A stretch of 64,000 nt of DNA from Athripsodes cinereus (GCA_947579605.1 OX388314.1:8990001-9054000); one strand, 5' to 3'. Shown: positions 32,381 through 44,691, numbered from the stretch's first letter. Translations and numbers: made by a program. The notes: generated by a model from the letters alone, not told the origin.

Positions 32381-35133
32381 TAGGCCGGGCCGAAATTATT
32401 TTTTTTTGATATTGAAAACGTAATAGTGATAGATTAGTGCTAAATGTCGTTAAAGTTACGTATGAAAAATATTTTTCGATTTGAAAGTTATCTTCTGTCT
32501 CCGGATTGACCTTGAAGTTTCATAAAAATGTGTTTTTTTCTTATTTTCTAGCTAGTATAAACATTACTGCGTGTTGAGATATAATCTCACGAGACAAGTT
32601 AAATCAAACAAGTAGGTACAGCAATCACAGACAAGGGTCTTGTTTGCACGCGTTTTGCGTATTGCAGTCCCACAGGTACCTGCACTGGTACCAATTCGGG
32701 CGCTAATAATGTCAATATTGCTTCTGCCGTTTAAAGTGATTGTTGTGTTTGCACGCGCTTCGCGCACGTTATTACTATGAATCGGACTCGGAAATCATAA
32801 ATTAACAAGTACAAAAAAACACCCATCATTTCAGAAAATAGCAAATATAGTAACAACCAAGGTAGAAGACATATGGAGGACGTCTTCGATTCCTACAGTT
32901 ACACATTTGAGAGTTACACAGATGCTGAAATACTATCATTCAAAGTATAAATACATCTTAAAATCACATCCCAAGATACCACCAAAAAAGCTGGAAGAAT
33001 TTCAATGTAGCAGTAAAATATTGTTTGATATCTCGACATGTAAATATAGAGAAATCAATGAATGCTCTTGTCCAAGAGATCGCAAAGTGCCAGTGCAAGA
33101 GCAAAACTTCTTAGTCGATCAGCGAACATCAAGAAAGATGATTATCGGAAACATAGATGTGACCGTAACCAAACAACTACAAAATCGTCAACAAAGAAAA
33201 ATTCGCGGACAAAAGTCTATCTCTCGATCAAAAACATTCGACGAGGAAGCAACATCAAATATTTCGACTTCTTCAATATCTTCGTCTTCCAGTTCATCCA
33301 CATCTGACATTACTTTCACTTCTAAAACATATCGCAAGAAGATTACTGCAACCGCAGATTTTCCCACATTGGCCAAAACTTGCGACAGGTATAGCGTATC
33401 AGACAGAGCAGCAGCAGCTATTGCTTCATCAGTACTTCATGATACAAAGTCTAATGTTCCAATTTTAGACAAGAACAAAATACGCAGAGAACGAAAGAAA
33501 ATAAGAGAAAATATTATGAAACAAGATAAAAATATGCGAGTTTCAGCTTTATACTTTGATGGTCGTAAAGATAAAACTCTAGTAATAAGAAAAAAAAAAG
33601 TGGAAGAGAATATAGAGGAACAATAATTGAAGAGCATATTTCACTAATAAAAGAACCCGATTCCAAATACTTGGGATATGTCGTGCCAACATCTGGAACA
33701 GCAAAGGCGATTGAAAGAGCAATATCAGATTTCTTTTCAGGAGAAAAAAAAAATCCTTTGACAATTTACTTGCCATCGGATGTGATGGAACAAATGAAAA
33801 TGTTGGAAAGTTTGGTGGAGGGATACGTTTATTTGAAAAAAACGTTAGATAAACCATTACAATGGATCATTTGCCTATTGCATATGAATGAGTTACCATT
33901 CAGGCATTTGTTTGAATATATTGATGGTCCCACATCAGGTCCTAATACTCTTTCGGGCCAGATAGGAAAGGAACTTGAAAAATGTGAAGAAAAACCAATT
34001 GTCAAGTTCCAGATAATCACAACGGAAATGCCTAATTTATCCTTTCAAGATTTGAGTACAGATCAATTATATTTATACAAAATTGTATCAGCTATTTCGA
34101 CTGGAATATTTCCCGATGAGTTGGCAAATAGAGCCCCAGGAAAAATGTCTCACGCTAGATGGCTTACACGAGCTAATATAATTCTGCGACTATATACTTC
34201 TACAGAGACTCCTTCAGAAAAACTGATCACCTTAGCAACTTATATTGTCAAGGTTTATGCTCCAACTTGGTTTGCAATAAAATGTCACCCCACCTGCAAT
34301 GATGGATCCCGTCACCTATGGAAGTTAATTTTCTTGTCCAGATATTTATCAGATGAACTCAAATCCGTAGTAGATCCTGTAATTCAAAGAAATAGCTATT
34401 TTGCTCACCCGGAAAATTTATTGCTAGCGATGTTAACTGATCCTCAAAAGCATATAAAAGAATTAGCTGCGCGCCGTATAATGAAAGCTCGCACCGCTCA
34501 GCAAAACAATATCAGACTCTTTCAAGTGCCAAATGTGAATTTTGAAGCTGCCATATACTATGATCTTATAGACTGACAGCAAAATATAACTGAACCACCG
34601 ATATTACAAAAAGTATCTGATGAAGATCTTCAAACATTTATTGCACGTGGTGGCGAAGATAAATTCATTTTTTTGCGTTTGCCCTGTCATACGCAAGCAG
34701 TGGAAAGATCTGTTAAGGCTGTAACAGAAGCCTCAGCAACTTTACAGCAACTCATCTGCCACAATTTGAGAGCAAATAAGATTTTATTCCCAATTAATTA
34801 ATAAATAATCACTATAAACTATATTTATAATTATGTAGGTATTTATTTTTAAAATAATTTATGTTTATTTAAATATATTGGTACATAAACAAATGTTGTT
34901 TTATTGAATAAATAATTATAAAATCTAAATAAATTAACATGCCTAATACCTATATGAGAATATGGGATTTTTTCATAATTTTCAAAACTTCAAGGTCAAT
35001 CCGGAGACAGAAGATGTTGTTTTTTTGTCATGAAATTTTTTATACAAATATTATACGTCATTTGGCAACATATTTTCACTATTACTTTCTGATCAAGAAA
35101 ACTTTTTTTTTCATACATTCGTGGCCCAGCCTA
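32381..35133 (+). mobile_element. DNA transposon, hAT-like or unassigned, 8-bp target duplication
   Basis: Ends TAGGCCGGGCC and (reversed) TAGGCTGGGCC form short inverted repeats. An exact 8-bp duplication GTATGCAC flanks the element, and removing it restores the cuticle exon. A long subterminal inverted repeat (about 31 bp, CTTCTGTCTCCGGATTGACC) lies at about 32490-32520 and 34985-35016. The element carries a decayed transposase on the plus strand. An 8-bp duplication fits hAT- or P-type transposons. Confidence 0.88.
32907..34801 (+). pseudogene. Transposase, frameshifted
   Basis: Two long open pieces (32907-33626 and 33671-34576) and a third after a TGA make one protein of roughly 600 residues. 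Visible features are CSSKILFDIS near the N-terminus, a conserved YFDG (likely first catalytic Asp), PLQWIICLLHMNELPFRHLF, HARWLTRANIILRLY, DPVIQRNSYFAHPENLL and CHTQAVERSVKAVTEAS (likely catalytic Glu). The GCDGT motif with the likely second Asp is at 33778-33792 but in another frame, so two compensating indels surround it. A further frameshift lies in the A-run at about 33590. It belongs to a transposase family repeated in animal genomes that I cannot place in a named superfamily with certainty. Not functional as is. Confidence 0.75.
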
Positions 35134-35286
35134 GTATGCACTGTAAGCGCTGTAGGCATATGAAGGAGCGTAAGCTAAAGGAGCACTGTAGGCGTATGGG
35201 ACCACATCGTCAACGTTGTATACATCTGGAGCGACCAATACTTGGGGCTTAGCGTAAGCAAAGCACAGCATAGCAGCGAATAAGAA

Positions 35287-35790
35287 CTGAAAACAAAATA
35301 AAAGTATAAAAATACCCACTGTGATGACAATAAATACTTACAGTGGTGACCATAAGTATGTAAACGGTTAACAGAATATATGAAAATGATCAATAGCGGT
35401 TTTTTTTCTTTTTGTGAGGACAATAAAAGAATAAATTTGTATTAAAATGTTAAAATAATTATTTATTTATTTTATAAAGTTATAATTATACCTTAAAAAT
35501 TACTTATAACAAAACATTTCTTCAATAAATTAAAAAAAGAGAATTTCTACCATAAAAGGGTATCTCAAATGGACTTTAATGACTCATTCATTTTGATGGT
35601 TAAAATAAACCACCATGAAATGGTAAAAAACCGATGACTCATCCAAAAAAATAATAGAATTTTAATGAGAATAATGCAAGTGACACATTTCAATTTTAAT
35701 GAATAAGTGCATTAAAAACCTAACTTTTCTAGGAATTTTAACAAAATTCTAAGCGTTTCCATACTTATGGGTACTACTGTACTTGTACAT
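35287..35790 (-). repeat. Cuticle-gene intron, interrupted copy
   Basis: Aligns with 26321-26770 and 46882-47330. It is interrupted at 35791 by a second transposon and resumes at 37777. Confidence 0.7.
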
Positions 35791-37776
35791 TAGGGTGTCC
35801 CTTATTTGGACGATTTTTTTTTTTTTTTAGTTATTGAAACGCATACACCCCAATTGTGTTTATTAGCCTATTACTTACCCAAATATAGAATTTAAGCTTT
35901 CTACGTTGATTGGAACCCGTGCCGACAGAGCCTCAAAGTTTTAGAAAAAAGCTGCTTTAAGCGTCTTTTAAATTTAGCTGTAGATCATCATTTAATACCA
36001 CTATGTTAGCTAAATATTGATGAAAACACAAGTTTATATGGAGCTTTTCTTATAATTATTTAAAAAAGTTACAATATTGATATTAAATAATTTGGATATA
36101 TCCTCTAAAATGTCTCTTTTTTATAGTCTAGGTACATTTTTCTATGTTCATGAAAACAACGTCATAAGAACTGATTCTATTCTATGTCTGCGATTATCAA
36201 ACCATGAAAGCTTTGGATTAGTTTAACATCTCTTTCAGCTGTGTCATTCACCGCTTTTAAGCTAGATATCTTTTCTTTAAGCTTCCACAAATGCTACGAT
36301 TTCTTTATACGAAGATACACCTTCTTGAAGGAAACTGCTGTCAAGTTTTAGTTGTGAAAAAAATCATTTCTCTTGACGGATACAAAATAACTCAAAAATT
36401 TTCCTATAAAAACATTAAGGCTGCTTGTAGAATACTTAAAAAGAACGTGGTAGGTATACCATATTAAAAAAATTGAGCACTACTACCTAACATATAGAGA
36501 GCCAGATATATGTTCCTTCGATCGTTCATATTTCTTACCGAAATCACCAAAGTTTTCTTTTTTTGTAAATTTTCTACAGTGGTCCCTTTGGTCTGCTCAT
36601 CAATTTCATTATAAAAATTAAAATGATGGCTATTTCTTTTGACAAATATCACAAAAGGTCGACTGAAATCAGCTTGTCAATTCTTTCGTTACCATTTAAT
36701 GTTTTTAAAAAACACAAGTCTTGATTTGGCGCTTTCACCACCAAACAGCATTCAAGCAAGGACTTTACATGAACTACCACAATAAATAAACAAACATCTA
36801 GTAAAGTTTCTTTGTCCTTAGCGCCCATTTTAAACTGAGACTGCAATAAACATATTTTTGAAGAGTAAATAGCTCTTGCCATCCATCGTGCTTGATGCAT
36901 TGCACCAGTAGATCTGATTTTTAAATTATGTGGATGCCAGAGGCTCTCTCAGGCGTAACAAAGCTGTGTAAAGCAGCAGGTGCCAACAAGGTCTCTGAAA
37001 CCATACGCTTTAATCTCTTTTTCTCTTCTGCAAGTTTTTTCAGCCTCGCTTTTTTCAATTTCAGCCATTTTTTTTAACACCCGCTATGCATCCTGTACGT
37101 CTTGGTTCTCTTTGCTTTTACAATAATTTATTATCTTCTTTGTTTTTTAGTCTTTTGAGAGCATCGGCGAATACAATATCGCGTAAATTATTCAATTCAA
37201 GTGGAAATTCTCCTCACGGTACCTATGAAAATCCTGAATCTTGTTGCTATTTTTTGGCAGCTCTTTCCAGACCTTATAAAAATCCCCTGACCTCTTAACA
37301 CGATTATTAACAGCTCTAATAGGTATTCTAGCCTTTTTCCAGAACGTAATGCACACGCAAATAACTAGATTTTTGCTTTCACTAACATTCAACTTAATAT
37401 CGCTTATGTCGAAAGATGGAACTGCGAAAACTTGACGATTGGACTGTAATTTTGCACCTGTCATCTATTTATTTATCTTCACCAACCAAGAAAATACCTT
37501 TTATATTACTCTTTAGTTCTACTGATATCTTTAAAACATAAAAAGTCCGCGATAATTACCAAAAAAGCCGAGACTGAGTGACAGTAACAACGGGCACTCA
37601 CCACCCCTGTGAGTTTTTGTATGAAACTTGTATGAAGATGCTTCCGTGCAAGTCGGCACGGGTTGCACTGTTCCGAATAAGATAAAAATTGGTTTTTGAG
37701 TGTTTTAGGACCAAATGAACAAAATAATAGCCTATGCGTTGTAAAATTAAAACTTTGAAAAATAAGGGACACCCTA
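35791..37776 (-). mobile_element. Second DNA transposon with 17-bp perfect inverted ends
   Basis: Ends are TAGGGTGTCCCTTATTT on both sides in inverted orientation. The target duplication is TTGTACAT (35783-35790 and 37777-37784), and the empty site is visible near 26765. The minus strand carries decayed transposase pieces, including MHQARWMARAIYS (36649-36900), which corresponds to the HARWLTRANII segment of the first transposon, and an N-terminal piece at 37192-37464. It belongs to the same broad family, but to a different lineage, and is more decayed. Confidence 0.85.
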
Positions 37777-38500
37777 TTGTACATACTATGTTGGCTTTCT
37801 GTTTTCATATTTGATTTTAAGTCATTGAATAATAATAATACTGACAATTGGAAATCAAAATAGGATAAGGGTAATGTATTTTGAAAAATAAATATTTCCC
37901 GAATTAATAATAAAATATACTCATATATGATATTTAACGGAATATTTTCTTTTTACCCACTTTCTGATATGTACATATTGTGAGTTTAATATTCGCTATT
38001 TGTTACGAATTTTCTTGTCTCAATAATGATATACATTTTTTTTTACTTATTAACACTCTTTCCCTAAGGATGCCCTAAGGAAGGCGAAGGCGCTCGACAA
38101 TAAGTATATTAATATTTGAACACCTGCCTTTTACATAAAATAGTTTAACGTTTCTAATAGTGACTGAAGAGAATTTAATAACTAATTAAATAAACATCAA
38201 AAAATCGTGAGCAAACTTATAAACAACATTTAAAACGATCGTGAGGAAAATATTATTATAAAAACTAAATATACATGCATTAGGAATTAACTATATAAAC
38301 TGTAGGGTCAAATGCAATTTGTAATAAAAAACAACAAAATGTGAAATATAATTTTTTTTAAAATTTATAACTAATTCACGAATATGTTATAACATTTCAG
38401 TATAAAAGGCAATTCTGAAATATGGAAATATAATAACACTTGAGGTCTGTTGGTCAAAGTGTTGACTCAATTACTACGAGTATTTGTAATAAAGTAACTT
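37777..38500 (+). repeat. End of cuticle intron copy and upstream flank of defensin F
   Basis: Collinear with 26770-27490, including the AATATTTTCTTTTTACCC boundary and the conserved promoter block. Confidence 0.75.
38401..38409 (+). promoter_or_regulatory. TATA box of copy F
   Basis: TATAAAAGG in the conserved block, about 108 bp before the start codon. Confidence 0.78.
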
Positions 38501-38508
38501 TGTAGAAA

Positions 38509-40721
38509 ATGTTGGGGAAAAAACCATTTTGGTTCTTCGTGGTCTGCATTCTGTCAGTTTTCTTCATACAAGTGGCTGAGAGTGAGTTACTTTAATTTCA
38601 GTAATTAATTTTTGTACAATTATTATTAATACTTTCTCACTAGGTATCATTGCATAAATACTATTTCAGGCTTAGTGACAGTGTACTTTCATGCAGAGAC
38701 TAACGTTTATTCTTAGTATCTGGCTAAAATTATTATAGAGTGTTAAGAATTTTTTTACAGTAAAATAGTTATCTCAATACAAGCAGGTACCAGACCTACA
38801 TTACAAATCACTGCCTGCATGTATATTATACTTATCATCATGATACAATGACTCCGTTTCTCTTGCGGAGTAAGCAGAAAGGATTTAGTGCTGCTTACCT
38901 TTGCAAATAATATTAACTTCTACAAACATTTATCCCGTTAGATATTCTTCTATAATAATACTTGTACTCAGAAAGTGTTAATACTTAGGGATGCGGTCTT
39001 TGTTATCTAGCTATTGTATTCTCAGACGGGACCACGCCTCCGAGTATTCTTCCTATTAACCAAGTTTATCTTTTTATTCATTATGTTGTGTAGTGGCTGA
39101 GAGTGAGTTTCATTAATTTCAAAGTTTCATTCTCACTAGGTATCATTTAAGTTTCATTCTCACTAGGTATCATGAAATAACTACTATTTCAATGACAAAT
39201 CCAGGCTAAGTGGCAGGACACTTTCATGCAGAGACTAACGTTTATTCATAACGTCTGGCTAAAATCATTATCATCTGTTAATAATCTTTCAGAAAAATAG
39301 TTACTTCTATACAAGCAGGTACCTACATGTATATTATACTTATCATCATGATACAATTACTCCGTTTCTCTTGCGTAGTAAGCAGAAAGGATTGAGTGCT
39401 GCTTACCTTTGCAAACAATATTACTTCTACAAACGTTTATCCCGTTCACCTTAGATATTCTTTTATTATAAAACTCGTAGTCTGCAAGTGTTAAGACTTG
39501 AGGATATGGTCTTCGAAGGTCTGGTCATTTTATTCTCTGACTGGCACACGCCTCCAAGTATTCTTCCTGTTAACCGAGTTAATCTTTTTATTCATTATAT
39601 TCTCCTGCATACTTTCTATTAAACAACACTTAACCATAGTAGAAAAGTAAAATTCATATTACTTACTATGCCTTTGTGGATTTGTGACATAGACTTGGAC
39701 ATACCTAACTATATTATGATACAGAATATTTATTCATGTATCTAGTGGTAGGTACTATTGAGTGATTTTTGATTTTTTTATTGTATTGTTGGTAATATTA
39801 ATATAATTTCCTAAAGTTTGTATAATAGTTTAATTTTGTTATAATTTTTGCAAAGCTTTGTTCTTTTGATAATAGCTATAATTTAATAGAGTGTAGAGAA
39901 ATGAAATTTATTGATGTTAATCGTATTGGGGAAAGTATATAATACTGTTATTGAAAAAGTTATAGCATTTTATAATTTAGTAGATCAATAAATAAATATT
40001 GATTACCTATTATAAAAGTATTCATAGGGGTTCAAGGCATTTGATCTTCTCGGCCTATTCGGCAAAGAAAGCGGCGTGTAATGATGGTATAAATAAATGG
40101 AACTTGCTAGGTTTTGACTCGAATTTCCTCTATAATCAAATCCCAATACAAACCATTCCACATATAATAATACTATACCGACACGGTAATCCCACAAGTG
40201 GAGCAAAGATCAGTCTAATCTCATATAAAATATATCATATAAGTTGCTCTCTCCGTGCCAAGAAAAAAATGGGACATCTGGAAAGGTGACGTATTTCATC
40301 GCTGAATAGAAAATATTAAATGTGTCATTTACGGGATGTTTTACGAATATATGGCTTTACAGGACACTAGAAAACTTAGAGAAAAGAATGGAAGACCAAT
40401 TATGAGAACTACAGAAAATGCCAATGAAAGAATGATTAATGAAATAACAAATTATTTATTTACTTTATTCTTCACTTTACATTGGTTACAGTATTACAAA
40501 ATAAAACAGTGTCATATAAATATTAGTTATACAATTCAATGTACAGAGGGCAAGTTTATAACCAAATAAATTTTGTATATTTTTCAGATGCGCCTCAAAA
40601 AGTGTTATCACGCGACAAGAGATTATCCGGCATATATTTCATGAATGTATGCAGGGCCCAATGCCAAAGGCAAGGAAAATCTGGAGGAAAATTGATTGGA
40701 AATGCCTGCGTCTGTGATTAA
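38509..40721 (+). CDS. Four-cysteine defensin-derived prepropeptide (copy F)
   Basis: Exon 1 is 38509-38581 and exon 2 is 40588-40721, with a phase-1 intron of 2006 bp. The precursor has 68 residues: the family signal peptide, a propeptide ending SRDKR and a mature peptide beginning LSGIYFMNVCRAQC. Cysteines 1 and 4 are lost (GGKLIGNAC) with the other four in register, as in D and E. The last codon is GAT, then TAA; a second stop (TAG) follows three codons later in the fossil tail. The signal exon differs from E by two synonymous changes only, while the mature exon differs by twelve non-synonymous codons. The intron carries the same internal duplication as E. Confidence 0.78.
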
Positions 40722-40811
40722 CCTCCTTAGCCTCCCACTCGTCTCCCTACACCATCACCACCCCGTCCCCCTCAATCACCACCCCAACATCCTAAATACC
40801 CAAATAAATAA
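40722..40811 (+). pseudogene. Fossil of the proline tail (copy F)
   Basis: The proline-coding stretch is retained after the stop but now carries an additional in-frame TAG (CCT CCT TAG), so it is further decayed than in D and E. Confidence 0.8.
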
Positions 40812-41618
40812 ATAGTCAAATGATATGAGAGCTATTTCAAAACTTTTCAGCACCATCGATAAGTTAATAGATTTTTCTCCATAAGATATGTTAACTATAG
40901 GTACAAACTTCAATAACTCTGACTACACTTTTGTTTATAGCATTCTTCCGAAGTTTTTACCTGGCAACATTGTCTGTCAATAATTTATTGGTTTACTTAA
41001 ATAATAATAAGTCTGGACGGCAAGCCCTTTAGATTTCTGACTATGACATCTCCGGTGTTAGCAAAATTTGTCAATTTTAAGTGTTGAAATTCAGATGAAT
41101 GTGAGTTCCAAGTAAGTGCGTTATCTGGGTGATCGGTGGGTCGCTATCAATTAGTGTCAATAATAGATGTTGAGAAGTCTTGAAAATTAAAACATTGGAA
41201 GGTAGAGAAGTGCCTACTCTGCATGGTCGAATGAACATTTTAAATGAAGAAATAACGAAATGGTAGATTTAGTACATCAAACTGTGAAGAGAGGATGTCG
41301 ATTAGCTGTTTAAAATATTACTAAATATTTTCAGAGTTCCACAAAGTTTTAAATTGTGTTTGGATATGAATAAATTATCCGAAAACTGAATTAACCCAAA
41401 TCCATCAGAACTTACTACATACCTATCTTGTTTTATTAATACATTGAAAATATAAGTTTTTCTATAATATAAGTTAATCTATTTCTTATCAAATAGCTCT
41501 CGTACATCAAAGTTTTCAGTATATATAATTTATTTGAATGAAATGCCTACTTTCTGTATACTCTATATAAAAATTCTTTTCACATGTTATAATAGTTAAA
41601 ATAAAGTTTCTTCTGTAA

Positions 41619-44386
41619 TAATTTTTTTTTATTTAATCCTACAATATTTAGAATCAAACAGTCGTTACACAATATGTTGACAATTAATACATTTAACATG
41701 TGGACCAGCGAAGATTCCACTCTTACCAGAAATGTTTTAGTCTTGAGGAAAAAAAGCAAAAGTTAAAATTCTCTAAAAAAGTCAAAGTAAATTTTAAAAC
41801 AACGATAATACAATACTTAAAAATAATACAAAAGTAACAAATCCCAAAACATTAGAAATCAGTCTTTCAGTCTCATTAGTCTTGAGAAAAAAAGTTAGAG
41901 TTAAAATTTTCTAAAAAAGTCAAAGTAAATTTCAAAACAATAATAATACAATATTTAAATAATACAAAATATAAAAGCAAAAAATCCCAAAATACTATAA
42001 ATCAGTCTTTCAGTCACATTACTCTTGAGATAAAAAGTAAAAGTTAAAATTTTCTGAAAAAAGTCAAATTAAATCTAAAAATATAAAATCCCAAAATACT
42101 AGAAATCAAAACAAAATCCACACATAAATATTCTAATGCGTTCGTATGTATGTGCGTATGTCCTTAATGGACTCTGAAATAAGGAAAGACAGAAATAAAA
42201 TAATACACTCTATACGAGGTCTCATCTCCTGGGCACGTTCAAGGCCAAAAACATTTAAAATATCTTATGTATTGATAAAGAAATTATAATAATTATATTT
42301 GTATGGAAAAATCTATGAAAGTTTTTGTAAGTAGCAATATTCATGGTCGAACATTTTTCAGTGTATTGAATTTATTTCACAATGGATGTAACGAGAAATA
42401 CATCAGTACTGAAACTAGACATTTGGGGATTATTTTGGTTATAAATTATTGTGTTTGGTTATGATAAAAACTCCTGAATTATGCGAGTTAAAATTGCATA
42501 TTTTTGACATCTTGGGCTAATTTCATAATGGCCGACATGACAAACACAGAATGCACACAAATATATATTTTAGTTGGTGCAAATTGTTTGTTTGATTGTG
42601 ATATGTATGTTCTCTATAGTCTCTACGATAATAGATGTCATGCAGTTTGTTAAATATCTTAATTAACAAGAATAATAAAATTTAAAAGAAATTGTTAACT
42701 TTGAAGAATTTATGACAAGAAAGTTAAAAGTATTAAGAAGCATGATATTTTAAATCTCTTCTAAAATCATAATAATAATAACACTGGCAATCGACACATA
42801 AACATAATAATCCATTTGTAACATATTTTTTTTTCATTTTTAGTGAAGTATATTGCTTTCAGTGTTCTTTTGTCGAAGTATGATTAATATAAGATAGAAA
42901 AAAAACATACAAATCTATAACAATGCTCTTTGTATGTGTTCTTATTTTATTGCTGAATATTCTGGGTGTATTTTTATACTAAAATTAGATCATCTGTAAT
43001 ACCAAAACATGGGAAACTTATTAATATATAAAGCCGTGAAATGAATCCTTTTCAATTATCTGAGATTTTATCATCATACTTTTACACTTACTCATATATA
43101 AGATTTCTGAAGCACAAATAATAATGTGACAATATTGAGGGTAGGTAGGTTCTTGACATTATATGTTTTAGACTTTCTATAATCTTTCCATAATGTATTC
43201 TTTAATTTGCTTAATTAAGAATTTTTTTAATTTCTCAAACATATGTCTCTGAAAACATATGAAAATATCTAAAAAGAAAGTGAATTATTATAAAAATACA
43301 TGCTATAATATTCCATTTTTAGGTTACATACATAAATAATATTTTCATCATGGCATTTCTGTACATTATTAGTTTCCAAACAAAATCAATGACCACAACA
43401 TAGGCATTATTATTATCGTTGAATATTTTTGTGTTACACGGATTTTCAGTTAAATTTTTCACTATTATTTTAATTTCAAATTTAGAATGCATCGTCATAA
43501 TATATATCAATAAATTATCTGTCATGTTATTATGTCAATGTCAAATTGTAATTTAGATAGATGTTTCCAGAATAATGACGTCGGTGCGATATTTTAATAC
43601 CGATAACGGTTTTTATAATACCCGCTACTTTCAGGATCATTATAATAGTTGTGTGGATTCTGCAAAATCAAGAACTGTTGATCTTTATTACGAGTTTGAT
43701 AAATGTCGCACAAACATGAACAGATGGGGAATATTCTTAAATTTCCAAGTAGAAATTCAATATTATGGACCGATTGTTTCTAAAGGGTCGTTCACATTTG
43801 TTCACTGATCACTCCGGATGATCCTCCAAGGTGAATAGGTGTGAACGGGCGTTTCATCAAAGAAATTACCACTCATCATAATTTTGATGAAAGGTCCATT
43901 CACTGAAATGACCATAAACAAGTTTTATCTTCTTATTTGTTTTATTCTCTATGAATTTGTATTGAATATCAGAATCACGTAAAAAATTATTATGCAGTCG
44001 AGAGCTACATTAATTTATTCTAAATGTTATTTTTCATTCTTGATTTTGATTAATTATTTTTGTACGAAAATACGTCAAACTACATACAACATGACTGAGA
44101 GTGTTGACATGGCAGTGAAAGCATAGGATGAACAAGTGTGAACAGACGTGTTCACTTTCGATGAAAAATATTAGGTTTTGACATTATTGTAAGTATGGAC
44201 TTTAGAGTACAAAGTTTAAAGTTTTTACATAATAGATAAATAAAATTTGTTAATCCAGTGGATAGCTACCCACCAGTCTTAAATGTTGGCTACACTGAAA
44301 TCGCATGTTTTGTCTACGGTTTTAGCTTGTAAATAAATAAAATCACCCATCCAGTATGAGTTACAAAACCCGATCAAATAATTACA
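41619..44386 (-). mobile_element. Large retroelement-derived insertion
   Basis: The copy F 3' flank is continuous in D and E but is split here. The left edge is T-rich (reverse poly-A) and then matches 7627-7816 in reverse. About 400 bp of three tandem repeats follow (41743-42110), then non-coding AT-rich sequence. The only open frames are under 80 codons (for example 43575-43808) and have no recognisable domain. It may hold more than one insertion: near 43800-44170, TTCAC/GTGAA-rich repeats look like a separate decayed element. Confidence 0.55.
41743..42110. repeat. Three tandem copies of a repeat of about 140 bp
   Basis: Each unit holds CTTGAG(G)A, an AAAAAGTCAAA(G/T)TAAAT segment and AAATCCCAAAA followed by AATCAGTCTTTCAGTC. 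Units start near 41743, 41879 and 42022, with progressive decay. Confidence 0.75.
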
Positions 44387-44479
44387 TAATAAATATATAA
44401 AATTATATATTTAAAAAAAAATAAAAAATATTATCCCGTGGTAACCCGGTAAAGAATTAGTCTCCCACTCTTCTCCTTA

Positions 44480-44691
44480 AGTTTTCGAGTGTCCTGTAAA
44501 AGGCAGGTGTTCGAAAAAATTAAGACATTGTACATCTTAAATTCAGCGATGAAGTTTGCCACTCATCCTGAATGTATTGATTTTATATTGGCACGAAGAG
44601 GACAGCTTGCATGTTTCTTACATGCAGCTGGTCTGCTGGCTACCCCACTTGTGGGATATGCCGTGATGGTATAGATAGATAGATAGATACA
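44480..44691 (+). repeat. Best copy of the dispersed element, plus (GATA)n
   Basis: Contains GTCCTGTAAAAGGCAGGTGTTC, an ATTCAGCGATGAAGTTTGCC segment, GGCACG-AGAGGACAGCTTGCATG and GCTGGTCTGCTGGCTACCCC, and ends in a short TAGATAGATA array. Related copies occur (plus) near 12700, 24900, 31100, 45430 and 60570 and (minus) in the defensin introns and near 53884 and 61130. Family unknown. Confidence 0.7.

Larger units (their letters stand above)
32316..35286 (-). pseudogene. Cuticle-protein exon 2 split by a DNA transposon
   Basis: The 5' part (35134-35286) encodes FLFAAMLCFAYAKPQ and the first YAYSAPLAYAPS repeats. The 3' part (32316-32380) holds the end of the exon. Between them lies the 2753-bp transposon at 32381-35133, flanked by the 8-bp duplication GTATGCAC. 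The 5' part also shows substitutions (VAPD for VAPV) absent from the 26-kb and 46-kb copies, consistent with loss of function. No exon 1 is visible for this copy. Confidence 0.88.

Noticed and set aside
33062..33307. 81-codon frame overlapping the transposase
   Set aside because: Out-of-frame shadow of the transposase N-terminal half.
37506..37847. 113-codon minus-strand frame
   Set aside because: It crosses the transposon end and target duplication and has no recognisable domain; a chance frame.
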